NCBI RefSeq assembly: GCF_001039355.2 | Contig: NW_019773559.1 | Span: 107,980-171,979 of the forward strand | Source of the DNA: Lingula anatina | Taxonomy: Eukaryota; Brachiopoda; Lingulata; Lingulida; Lingulidae | Length of the DNA: 64,000 bases | Reading direction: 5' to 3' | In this document: piece after piece, positions 21,744 through 34,031 of the stretch | Numbering within the stretch: position 1 is the first letter of the stretch | Layout: each line of letters opens with the position of its first letter | Program-made: the position numbers and the translations under genes | Notes under the pieces: generated by a model | The model's database searches: none | Seen by the model: only the letters and a program-made list of their open reading frames with translations | What the model was told of the DNA's origin: nothing

Positions 21744-24382
21744 ATCGGCAATATAGGTCTGATACATGATAATCGCGCTCTGGCCCATCATAGTTACAGC
21801 CTGGTTTCCATGGCAACTGATGTTTACGCATTTAACGTTATGCGATAACTTTGGACACACGTCAAATCATTATTTGCATTATTTATTTGTACTTCAGAAA
21901 TGATAGACTCTGCAAGAACACGTTTTTAATTGAAGCAATTGCTTGTGAGTAAATAATTGTGCTTATTTTTTTATTCTATCAGAAAAAATGAGAGAAATCA
22001 GCAGAGACCACTTGATTAGATACATCATGTTTTGATGGATTTGCCATTTTCCCAACATCGCCGAATAGAATGAACCATTGGGTATACAGAGATATAGATA
22101 AAAAAAGTTTTACACCAGCTTTTTCAGACCTGGAAGCAGCCAGAGAAAATGCTCTCCAAAGTTTTTGTGTGTACGTGAAGAGCAGACAATGTCTGTCCAC
22201 CAGGGTGACCAGGTCAGAAAAATAAATCTAATCCAATTGAATCCGTCTGTATGCGTCCAAAATTGTCATAAGTCGAACAATGAAATATAAGATTAACCTT
22301 GACTCCAATTTCTCGACCATTTCATACATGTACATGTATGACAACGTGCACAATTTTATCTTTCATCAACTTATTACAAATTGTCTGGTTTCAGTATGTA
22401 ATGGCAATACTCCGACTCTAATTACGCAAACTGTGCGGTGATTGACTCTTTTGCTGGCGTTAACAAAATTCACACACGTTTACAATCGCTTACAACCTTA
22501 TACAATCACTTGTTTGATAATCTTTAGTTTGAACATTTTTCAGGGGACTTATTTCTACATATTCTATTGTACCCCAAGCAGGTTATACAGGCATCCATTA
22601 GGGAAAAACAAGTGCCCCATTTCGTAATTCGACAATGATATATTAAGTCATTATATGGTTATACGGTGGTACTTCATGTTACAGCATTTCATAAACATGT
22701 CAAACCCTATGGCAATATCATCCACTACTAACACCCGTCTTGTTCTACAAGCGAAGCTATATTTCTCTTTTGACAGCCTTCCATTTGTAAAACAGAACCT
22801 AGCTTCTAGTAAAACCCCTTCCAAATAGACACCACGCTGATTCATACGTTTATATGAGTATCGTCAACGATTACTCTTTCTACTACAGAGTCTATCTCCA
22901 CTATACAACCCTCTCATATATATATGATCATTTCAGGAATTGAATTCTCCGCACATTTACGAATACTACCATATCTGCGGCTTTATAGATGTTACTTAAC
23001 AAATGTCAATAAAATGGTTGCAAGTCTCTGAGGACTATTTGAGTGGGATTAGTTACACGAAGACAACTGTATTGTATATCTTGATATCATTTGATCAAAG
23101 CATTAATATCAATGATCCCTTCTACTTTATCATAAACTGTTATACTGAATTTCAATAATAAAACACCGCCATCCTTTGGAACTCTAACATGGAGGAACTG
23201 TCTATCAGAACCGTAGGCCTAGCACTAAAGGCATCTGTCCACAGTTTTCTCTCTGATAAAATGCGCTTCGTATATGCAGACTATATTGCAATATTTTCAT
23301 AACCGTTTTCTCAATTCCTCGTTTCATTCAGTCCTTCCGCACACATTTCACTACCCAATTCAAAATAAACCTTTGTTCTAGTCTGCACTCAAAAATTTCA
23401 AGATCAAACTAAGATTTATATAGATATCAGTAGGCCTACGCATGAGTTTTTTAAATTTTGAATTAAATTGTATTTGCTTCTCTTTGTCGGAGAAACAAAG
23501 GAATAAATGATTTAATGATTGTTTAAACACTAAAATGTACAATTGCAAGACTGCTTTGTAATTTTTTGAAAAAAAAAAGAATAAATCACAGTAATGTTTT
23601 GAGAAACGAATCATACCCATGTCTTCATTTATTGTTTAAATGCGTTAGGTGAGCTCACAACCAGCACCTCTCGGATGCTCAACTAACACAACCTGTTTGT
23701 AATATTCGCTTTTGAAAGACATTAATGGAAAACCCAAATCAAACGTTTCTACGGACCAAGTTCAAAGCTAACTGCGTTGATTTAATGGACTATATTGACA
23801 ACATGGCAGTAAATAACTGTTGCTTAAAACTTTTCTCCAGTGGGCAGCGACAAGAAAAAAGGGAGTCAGCATGATATTTGTTCTGTTTATTTTTTTCCTA
23901 TTTCAAACAAACAAGTAAAAGAAATAACCACAAGAAAAAAAACTACATTATATACTGTGATGACGTCATCGGCTAGTCTAGAGAACCTGCTTACACCACA
24001 CCTGTCAGTTTTTTTTATCTTGTTTTTTAGACTCCCGTGACCTGAGATACATGCAATTACCATTTAAACAAAGATGAGGTTCTGGAAGTTATGATATCTA
24101 GCAAATTATCTGAGATTTTTCAGTTGCACACTGAATGCTCCTTGTATTGTTTGATGGCCTATTTAATCTTACTTAAAATTTAAAAAGACCTTTTAAAAGT
24201 GATTTAATTGACATATGGAATAAATTGAATGAGTTGATTTGTTACACTCTCAGATATTCCGTCCAACTATGATTTCTATAACCCCACAAATTTAAAAAAA
24301 AAAAACCTTTTTGATGTACCAATAATAATGAGAATTGCCTCTGGGTTCCGGCGACTCTCTTGACATAAAATATAAACTTTTG

Positions 24383-24398
24383 CCAATAGGTGGCGGTG
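24383..24398 (+). promoter_or_regulatory. CTCF-like motif
   Basis: CCAATAGGTGGCGGTG fits the bilaterian CTCF core consensus (CCASYAGRKGGCRSTR) at all but one of 16 positions by eye. It lies in a locally CpG-rich patch just upstream of the candidate FAT first exon. CCAAT within it could equally be an NF-Y box. Occupancy is unknown. Confidence 0.4.
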
Positions 24399-24399
24399 C

Positions 24400-24791
24400 T
24401 ATCGCGGGGGCGACTCGAGCTTTGGGCAGCTGTTAGAGCGAGTTTGAGACAAAAAAGTTACAATTTAGATAGCTTTGGTTTTCTCCCCAACAACTCCAGA
24501 AACATATTAGAATGAGCGAGATTGTGATGTATATTTCCTTTTTATAGTCTGAAATATCTTATTCCTGGAGAGCGGACAAGTTTAAAATATGATATAGGTC
24601 CCATTGTGACGGAGTTTGTGAATGGGAGTCAGCGGAAGGATACAGCGGAAGTAACGTCGGCGTACTCAGCTGTGTTGAGAGTCACTGGTGCACCGAGAGA
24701 GACGTTAGGATATACGTATGGACAGTTTGTGTGGATTTACCAGAAACTTCGCCTTATAGAACGCATGGGGGACACTGAATACATTTATAAA
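24400..24791 (+). other. candidate promoter and 5' non-coding exon of the FAT-like cadherin gene
   Basis: This patch has more CG dinucleotides than its neighbourhood and ends in a very good splice donor (TATAAA|GTAAGTACC, GT at 24792). It is on the same strand as, and about 22 kb upstream of, the FAT coding exon, which begins with an acceptor and so needs a 5' exon. A frame of 70 codons (24606-24818) reads through the donor. It could be a uORF or chance. The link to FAT is inferred from position only; an unrelated short gene is possible. Confidence 0.35.
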
Positions 24792-27700
24792 GTAAGTACC
24801 TATAACCATGAGGAATAGATAGTCACACTTTTACCTTGGAAGGAAGCAAAGTGAACAGTTTCTTTGACTCGGTAAGCGTGCATCTTGCAAGGTGCTCGCC
24901 ATGTTAAATTAAAAATAGCCTTGGAGTTCCCTTGGCTCGTCCAGAGAGAAGGTGAAAAGTTTTACAAAAGAAGGTGAAATATTAGCATCTAGCAGTGAGT
25001 AAGGGATATTAGACTTATCTAACACTGGATATGGCCTTCGTTTAGATATGTGGAAAACTTGTTTACTAAGTTTGTGAAAGTTGAACAAGTTTTGGACATG
25101 GAAGTTGCAGTCTCCTTCAGCTTAGACCATGCGGAGAAGGTGTTATACTATGATTGTAAGCCAGTTACTTTTTGTAGGTAGTTTTCTGATCCTAAAGCTC
25201 AAGTCAGTATTAATTAAGAAATTTAGGACAGAAGTTTGGGTTTGAGATTTAGAGTTACCCGTCTGGTTTCCAAACGTAAACAAACATGAGGTGAATCACT
25301 TCGTATGGCCAGCTTAGTTTTTGAGTCACAAGGTAAGTGCATTGAAGTCAAATCAGAAGGATAGCAATGCTAAAAATGGGCCTCAGCTTGTTTCGGTGGT
25401 CATTAAGTATAATTTTATGTTAGAATTCCCTTTCCACATTCAATGATTCCAAATCTTAACAATCACTTAAACAGGTTTGGTATTAATGGCATAAGAAAAG
25501 TTTGTTTTTTTCCCTTTCTTTCTTACTTTCTTTTTTTTATTATTTCAAAATTGATGAATACTTTTTCTGAACAGTTTGAAAAGGTCTTCATATAGACTCA
25601 TTATATAATCAATGCACAAACAAAAATGGCATAAAACTACCTGTTTATGAATATTACTTGATCTTTTTTTAATGAGAAATCAATATCAGTCTATTTTGAA
25701 ATCATTCAGGATGTTAGATTAGTCGATTGCTCTTATTATAGAGAATTATTGTTGTTGGGATTTGCCCGAAACACAGTTTAGTAAATATAGCAGATGTAAC
25801 AAAGCACATGCAAAAGATTGCTAAAAGCTCTCTCACATGTTCATCAACAGTACTGACAACACACATAGGAAAAAAAAAAGAACAGAAATTTCCAACCTCG
25901 TTAGACCTCAAAGCCTTGGCCATTGTAGCATGAAGAAAGAAGTCTTATTTTCATGTCTTGATTTTATGGATTTGTATCAAGTAATGCTGACAGAGATGTA
26001 TGGCAGGATACAGTGGAAAGCTCAGCAGTGTGCGTGATGTCTTTTCAACACGAATATTGGTGTTCACTGGCATGTAGAGAATGGGGTAAGGAATGACCCC
26101 TCAGAAAATTCCCTTACAATTTATTATGATGTCATTATAATTGACACTTTTTTGGTTGGGTTGATATTGATTTGGCAAAGAAGTTGTTTTTTAAAACAAA
26201 CTTACAAGGGAAAAACATCCACCATGGTGCTGACTTCTACTTGGTTTGCCATAGATGTTTCAGTATAGATTGATAACATAGATCCATTATAGCCAACTAA
26301 TTGGTGACAGAAGGTCCTGTGGTATTTAAAATTGATGCACAAGAATTGGCATTGTGGAACCTACATGATTCTTTTTTTCCAATAAAGCATTTGTTTTATG
26401 TAGAAGAATATGTTGACAATTTCTTGGTGAAAACTGCGAATATTTTCCAACTAACTTATAAAATTCACACTGGTTAAAAAAAATACTTATCACAATATAA
26501 AAGTAAAGCAGGAATAATGCCTTAAGCTTGTTAATTTTTGAGGACTGTTAGGAGAGAGCCCATGACAGAAACTGCAGTTGAAAAATGCTGAGCTCAGAGT
26601 CAGAGATATCAGCAGATAAGATGGTTTTCCCAAGGGAGTAAGCGAGATATGACCTCTGACCCTCAGATACCAGATGAACTTTACCTGGGGGCATTTGGCA
26701 AGACGAGCCTGCTCCAAGGTAACCAGGGTGTCTTGGCAGACTTTAAATGTGCATATTGGCTACTTGGAAATTGTTTCAGCCACAGTTTTGTTTAGTCATG
26801 AGAAAGATGTGGAAAACCTGTACTAGTATTTGAAATCTCAAGGCCTGTTGAAAGTTTTGTGAAAAATGTTTCCTGTTTATTCTTTATTTTTTGTGACTTG
26901 CCTGCTTTTTAAGACCAAAATATTGCTAAACTGAAGAAAAATTATTTGAATGAAAGTTTTGGTGGTGAGTGACCATAATGCTGTCACTTATTATGGAGTC
27001 CAATCTCGTGTTGAGGTCAGAGGCCAGTAGAGAACATATTTTTTTGTATACACATGACTGGTATGGTAAAGATTGGGCAGAAATAAGATATATTACTGCA
27101 GGTTCAGTCAAAGGTTACTCTCCAGTGGAGGGTTTATAATGCCATACCAGCATATATTGTAAAACATTTTTCTGGCAATTTTGCAGGTTTATTTTGGTCT
27201 CTGATCAAAGCTTGGTACCTGTGATTTGCAATGTGAGGTGTTGCAATTCCTTGGGTATGAAAATAACAGGTCGTTAGGAACCTTAGATGTTGACCCTGTT
27301 TTTTCCATCAGTTTATAAGTCAGCATATGGACAACTGGTAATTACATTTCTGATAACCATGATAGGGAAGTCTTTTTCCAACAAGGTAAAATGTGCTTGA
27401 CCATAATTAATTTTGGCTATGTAATAATAAAGACTGCACTATTTGTCTTCTTAATCAGTATAAACCAATAAGAGAGTATGCATAGAAATTCACAAGTGCC
27501 CGGAACTTGAAGTTTAATTGTCAGTTATCAGTTCAAAATCTCTCTGACAGACATGTTATAACAGGGCTGAGTTGTTGTTTGCCATGGCCTTTTGGAGGAT
27601 AAAAGGCGTGTGGGCTTGTGTATATAACTGCAGCGGGCGATGTGTGCGGAGCAGGCTTGATCTCTTGTGCCAACACCATTGAAAAACGGAAAAAAAGGTT

Positions 27701-28002
27701 TATATTAAGAGCAGAGATTATCTCCAAAGGATGTAGCAGCCAGGCTTGGAAGTTTACCATATCATATCTGCTTTTCTGGGATGCATAATAGCATCACACA
27801 GCAATCTTATGGTTTCAGTCAGAAGTTTTTTCTTTTCTGTCAAAATAAAAGGTAATGATGATTATGTGCCTTGTTTCCCAGTTTTGATCGTTTCATGCCG
27901 TCATTTAAAAGTGAACTTACGTAACATGGTAGCCATAGCATAGCTGATCTAGAAGTCCTTAGCTGTCAGGTGAGTGGAAATTACCACCTGGGATAACTTG
28001 TT

Positions 28003-28030
28003 ACAATGTAACATTATATTGTTACATTGT
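28003..28030. repeat. perfect 10-bp inverted repeat with 8-bp spacer
   Basis: ACAATGTAAC, an 8-bp spacer, then GTTACATTGT. ACAATG/CATTGT resembles the SOX core, so this could be a dimeric SOX-type site, or a chance hairpin. Confidence 0.5.
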
Positions 28031-28643
28031 TGCTGGCAGGATAAAGTGCCCCTCATTACCCTGCAGTCCGCTTCTAAAGGTGTCGAGCAACCAGTGACAT
28101 TGTTAATACCACTATAGATACAGTCTGCTACCAAAGCCCTCACAAACGTATAATAAATAGTAGTTACAACATAGAAAAGGGAGAGAAAGCCCTTTGTATA
28201 TAATGGGATATTTGCACTTGTCTGGCATTAGATCCTGCTTGGTGCCACGCTACTTTAGTATCCAGTGCCTCGAGTGTACGGCACAAGGATAGCAAAGGTG
28301 CGTTAACAGGGGAAAAACCATGTAGAATTCCTGTTGTCAATATTAAGGATCCACCTCTGTAAAGCTTTCATTATATCAGAAAGACTCTGTGTAACTGAAT
28401 GTTAGGGGGTACTGTGTGTTGCGTTGATTTGCTTGCTATCAATTAATTTTTGTTCCCCCGTCTCTGCTTGGAGCAAGGGGGGGAGACAAGCAAGCTTACT
28501 AGTACCTATATTGTGGAGGAGATTCAAACCTCCCCTTGCTTCAATGTTATTATTATTAAAACATTTCTTGGGAAATGACTGCCATAATCACTCCCTGTTT
28601 CTGACAATAACTTCAGATGCAGTGCCCTCTCCTCAAATGCACT

Positions 28644-28820
28644 GTCTGGGGTAGCGCTAGCAATTTCTTTCACTTAGCCAAATCACCACTTTTTTGTCAA
28701 TTTCTTATCCAAATGGTTATAATTTGACTAAAACAAGTCAAGTCAAGCCCCTTTTTTTTAGCCAATTTGAGTCAGTTTTAGCATTTGGCTAAATTGGCGA
28801 GTGTTAGCGCTACCCCAGAC
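28644..28820. mobile_element. 177-bp foldback MITE, family C
   Basis: The left end GTCTGGGGTAGCGCTA and the right end TAGCGCTACCCCAGAC are exact inverted repeats. The pairing continues imperfectly inward (CACTTAGCCAAAT with ATTTGGCTAAATTGG). A possible short target duplication is ACTG on both sides. No open frame. Confidence 0.8.
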
Positions 28821-31717
28821 TGATATTATGGCAATAGGTTTGCATTACCTTATTCATGATCTCACTATTTAGTCTAGGCATGAATATATTATTGTGACCC
28901 TTACTAAGGGCTTACTGAACTGAATATATTAAAGCCGGCAAGTGCCACTGATGGCAGTGATGTTTCAAAAGGAGAGAAAACTTTCTTGTTGTGAAATGAA
29001 GTTCTCCTTTCACCTTTTACTAGAAGGAGCAACCTGTTTTTTTGCAACTATGACAAACATGATTAGTTTTCCTATTAGAAACTTTTCTTTCGGTTCAGTT
29101 TTGTTGATCTTAGGGGAAACCAAATTGGTATTAATCCATTAAAGTAATAACGGGAGTGGTTGCACAAAATGAAAATAAAAAAAAGATCTTTTTTTTTCAC
29201 GTGGTTGAGACTGTATTTCCAAGTTGTTTTAATAGTTTTATCCCAGTGTGTGTATTCACCCGAGAGCATGCACCCAAGGTAAGAATAACCCCATAAATTT
29301 GGGCACCAAATCTGGTGTTGATTACCCGGTGAAGCGTAAGGGCGGGCAATCAGGCCTTTATTATAGACCCTCACACACAGAATGTGTCCTATTAATGAGA
29401 CGGGGCCATTTGGTCGTAGGAAGTGCGTGGTGCGTGAGGCGTATTGCTACGACATGTGTTTGGAGTAAATCAATGTTCATAATACTGGGTCATTGGCTTT
29501 TTAAATGAAGGAAAATAAGCATAGTTTGCCATTGAGATTCCTGTGTGTACGAGTTTACTTTGATCCATTTGTTGACATTAATAACACCCTCAGAGAGGTC
29601 TTTCAACATGCGCCGCAGCCACTTAAGCCTACTATTTAACATGCAAGAGGGAAATTGAGGACACATTGAAATAAGGACAAAAAAGACCCATGGGGAATTT
29701 TAACTTAATTGCTTAAGAACGGTTCTTTTTTTTCTGTTTTTATTACAGGTGAAAAGGTTGTAAATTATAGTATGTAATCTTAGAGGCAATTAATATCTGA
29801 AACCTACCCCAGACACAAGCAGTTTTATGGGTTTTTAAGTGTTTGAAATGTGATTACCTGGCTGTTGTTGAATATTACACAATATCTGTGTTTGAACCCT
29901 TGGCGGTTACATATGAAACTTAAGTGTTAATCAATACCAATGTTAGATATGCCATCCATCATCGGGTAAGTTGAAAGGAATTATGTATACTTCTTCATGA
30001 GATCTTGTTTGTAAAACCTTGTTAATTGACACATGTAAATTTATTCCCTTCATTTCCTGATTTTACTTTGAGAAGAAAGGGCTTTGATATAATCCATGGT
30101 TTCTATCAGCCTGTGTGATATCTGATGCTTCAGTAGGTATGATATTTACCTGTATCAGGTGTGAGTGGACATTATGGTCTGCTGACCAGTGGACATGGGA
30201 CTGGCTTGGAAAACCCCTTTAATGTAGCTTTAATTTAATAAAAATTTCTGCATTAGAAAGTGCATGTTAAAACTCACATTTCTGATGATGTAGTAGCATC
30301 AAATCTGAAAGGTTTTTTATCTTCATAGAAATTTTTTAGTTGAAGATTTGGCTGGTTAATTTTTGTCAGTTGACCTATGAAACCCCTGTCTGTTTGAGAA
30401 AGGTAGTTTGTCAGTCTGCACCAATTTGCAATGTGCACCTTTGCTGACAGGGTGGCGGCAACAAGTCAAGAAAATCAGGCAGCGCATGTTTTGCACTCTC
30501 TCGTTCTTAGTGAGTGAATAACAATTTACAGATGATATAATGTTCATCTTGATACCAGTCGCAGTCGTTGAAATGGAAGCGTGACCATATAAAGGGATCA
30601 GCCACACTTAAAATTTACCCTGAAGCAAGCATACCGTTGAAAGGAGATGTCTTTGAAGTAAGGAACAGGTCAGTTCCTTCTATTCATTCTCCTACCTGTT
30701 ACCAAGATGGACATCGTAGGTAGTTTTCCACATCAAAGTGTTTGGACCTTGTTTCAGTGCCACCCCAGGGATATAACCCCAGGGTCAGACGTTAAAGGTC
30801 AAAGTGAAGTCACCTACGTGTCTCTTCTCGTTCTTCCTACACATTGTTACCTGACTTGGAACCTGTATTGCGTAACTTTTTACCTGGTCATTTATTACTG
30901 ACCAGTGCCCTGGATGAAAGAGATCAAGCAAGAGCATTTTCTTTGATCCCTGAATGTGTAATAATCATAAATTATGGGAAATATGACTTTTTGATGATTC
31001 TAGGCTCACTGGAGCAAAAATTGTATATAACAAGAGCATTATTGTAGGATAAAATGGACAATTTGCAATTTCTTTGCACACATTTTATATTCTTTAATGG
31101 ATGTTCTTTATCTTAAGCCTCTGCGAAAAAAAGTCTTATGCTGGCACAGGTGGGTTCAATGGATATACATAGATAGTGTCATCACCTATATCAATGGTCA
31201 TCAATGGTTGTTACAATCAATTACAGACATTGTTTTACTTTTAATGGGCAATTAATAGTTTTTTAGTCTTTTAATCTGGCTAGAAAATGTTTAGTAGCCA
31301 AGAGAACTACACATTACAGCTTGTTGAACATTTGTTTTCATGTTAATTGATTTCTTAATGGGCTCATTACCTCAATTTTAAAAGTGAAATAAGGGTCTCA
31401 TCACTGTTCCTGATCTTTGAGCTGAACTTATGGGAAACTAAAGACGACAGTTAGCAAACAAAGCATGTAAAAGATTGCGCTGACTAGATAACTTATCTTG
31501 CACTGACCATCTTTTTATTGTGTTGGTCAAAGGTAGTGTGATAGCTATCTGGTGTTAACTGTCCTGAAATGGTTCTGGAGATATCACTTGACTTGTAATT
31601 AATGCTGAATCTAATGAATGTTTTGTATGTGAGGAAACATTTGCATACGTCGGGCTTTGGTCCAGTTCTGCTTGAATACAGATAGTTATCAGAGCAATAT
31701 TTAACAGGGGTTGGGTC

Positions 31718-31980
31718 TTAGGCTTCGTTCACATGCAATGTCTATTTTCTAAATTCTATTTTCTATTCGCGGTATGTCTTATGATCACGGTCTGTGCCCT
31801 GAATATCCCGCCGCGTAATTACTGGCAGCGCGAGCCAGTTACTATAAGTTACTATAAGTAACTGGCTCGCGCTGCCAGTAATTACGCGGCGGGATATTCA
31901 GGCCACTGACCGTGATCATAAGATAGCGCAAATAGAAAATAGAAATTAGAAAATAGACATTGCATGTGAAAGAAGCCTTA
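31718..31980. mobile_element. near-perfect 257-bp foldback MITE with TTA target duplication (PIF/Harbinger-like)
   Basis: The element is 31721-31977, flanked by TTA at 31718-31720 and 31978-31980. Its ends are GGCTTCGTTCACATGCAATG and the complement of CATTGCATGTGAAAGAAGCC. The two arms pair almost throughout; the innermost 33 bp or so (with GGCAGCGCGAGCCAGTTACT) are perfect around a loop of about 13 nt. There is no open frame. The high arm identity suggests a young insertion or one maintained by structure. Confidence 0.9.
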
Positions 31981-32499
31981 TAGTTTTTCCACTATATAGT
32001 ATGGGAAGAAAGAGTTTGCAGTCAGGTAGTGATGTAGCTTCTTGTTTCTCTACAGGGTCGTGTTATATCACTGGTTAAAACCAGGTATTTAATTTGCTGA
32101 CTAATTTAGTTCTAAGATAAAGAGTGGATGTGATTTTTAAGGTAGCACCTTGCAGGACCAGGTTGAAGGCACAAATGAAAGGAATAATTACTGGTTGAAT
32201 TAAGATGCACTGTACAGGTTCCCCATGTAGCTCAGACATGAATAACCTTCCACCACATAAGAAAACAAAGATATAAATGGAGGCATGTGGAACCAGACTG
32301 GTCTTGATTATCATCAGTTTTTACTGAGCTAAGTCCTGTGTAAAATTCCAACTTTTACCTACTGGCATCTGCCACGTGACTGCTTATGATTTTTGTGTAC
32401 ACTAAACTTTTTTTTCACATTTCTTTTAATTTAACATTGCCTTCAGTGGTAGTTTATTGATAAGATACTAGATGAATAACATTGTGCTAAAGGGTACAT
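31978..32499. repeat. assembly duplication 1, first copy
   Basis: About 522 bp that recur at 32516-33038 with only scattered substitutions and single-base indels. The copy ends at a single 'n' (32500). Most simply these are two alleles left side by side. Confidence 0.9.
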
Positions 32500-32515
32500 N
32501 TATGAGAATGGTGTG

Positions 32516-33038
32516 TTATAGTTTTTCCACTATATAGTATGGGAAGAAAGAGTTTGCAGTCAGGTAGTGGTGCAGCTCCTTGTTTTTCCACAGGGTCGTG
32601 TTATATCACTGGTTGAAACCAGGTATTAAATTTGCTGACTAATTTAGTTCTAAGATAAAGAGTGGAAGTGATTTTTAAGGTAGCACCTTGCAGGACCAGG
32701 TTGAAGGCACAAATGAAAGGAATAATTACTGGTTGAATTAAGATGCACTGTACAGGTTCCCCATATAGCTCAGACATGAATAACCTTCCACCACATAAGA
32801 AAACAAAGATATAAATGGAGGCATGTGGAACCAGACTGGTCTTGATTATCATCAGTTTTTACTGAGCTAAGTCCTGTGTAAAATTCCAACTTTTACCTAC
32901 TGGCATCTGCCACATGACTGCTTATGATTTTTGTGTACACTAAACTTTTTTTTTCACATTTCTTTTAATTTAACATTGCCTTCAGTGGTAGTATATTGAT
33001 AAGATACTAGATAAATAACATTGTGCTAAAGGGTACAT
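32516..33038. repeat. assembly duplication 1, second copy
   Basis: Matches 31978-32499. It follows the single 'n' at 32500 after 15 bp of other sequence and continues into unique sequence. It begins with a single TTA where copy 1 has the right-hand TTA of the foldback MITE. Confidence 0.9.
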
Positions 33039-34031
33039 TTGTTCATGTTGATGTAAATGTATAACAGTTTGCTTTATTAATGCTATAATCTTTCAGAAAT
33101 GAAGTGCATATAGTCTGAATGTCTCTGAACTTTTTTGCTTCCTCTGCGTGGCTTTGGTGGACAGGTGTTCTAAAGACTTACCTGCTTTTACCTGACAAGA
33201 CTGAGATTATCTTTAAGTGCGTCTGCAGACATTCAAATCTTGAACTAAAAAGGCACACAGTGAGTGCAGACCTCTACCAAAGCAGCTCAGTTATGGTTGT
33301 TATAAATTTGTTGATTAATGGATCACCAGCAAAATCTAATACATTGATTCCGAGTTTTAACCCATTTCTGAAATCTGTCTATAACTTTTTGAGTTTCTGC
33401 TTTTAACCGTCATATCAAGAAAACCATATAAAGACATAACCTGCTTGGCAGAGGTAGTAAATTTTATGTAGAGATAAGGAAATAAGCAAGATCTGACCAA
33501 GAACTGGTTTTGACTGATCTGACTGTTGATGTGAAGACATTAAGGATAATGTTAAACCAGTTGTAGTTTTAGAAGGGCAAGGGGTGAGGGAGGATCTCTT
33601 ATAAATGTGTCTCTCTGTCCGTAGTCCATCAGGTCCAAACACGAACTTTCAAGGTTAAGCAATATGGGAGACTTCAAGTTTGGAAAAAGAATGGTGTTTT
33701 CAAGCTTTGTGCACCTTGAAAGGTTTGGGTGAAGCCTGCCTTTGCCATAAGCACGGAGAGCCCCCAGCTTTACAAGATACAATCTTCTCCAAAGAAAAGC
33801 TGACCCCAGTTTTACAAGGTGAAGCCGTGACTTTAGAACACAGAGCTACGTGCTGGACTAGTATTAATTTCTTGACTTTCTAATGGAGTATGGCCTGTCT
33901 CTGCAGGTGAAAGAAAATAATACACTATCCCTAATCCAAACAGCTGTCACTGTTGGAATAAAGTGGGCAAAAGTTCACAGCGCAGCAACCAGGAAATGTT
34001 GTGGTATTGAGGGAGCACTGGTGCTCTTAAT

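Larger units (their letters stand above)
20721..24330. other. intergenic region
   Basis: No exon is recognised. It contains an AT microsatellite (21061-21119), a small MITE (21588-21743) and a short perfect palindrome CATACATGTACATGTATG near 22324. Short open frames have no domain signature. Confidence 0.6.
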
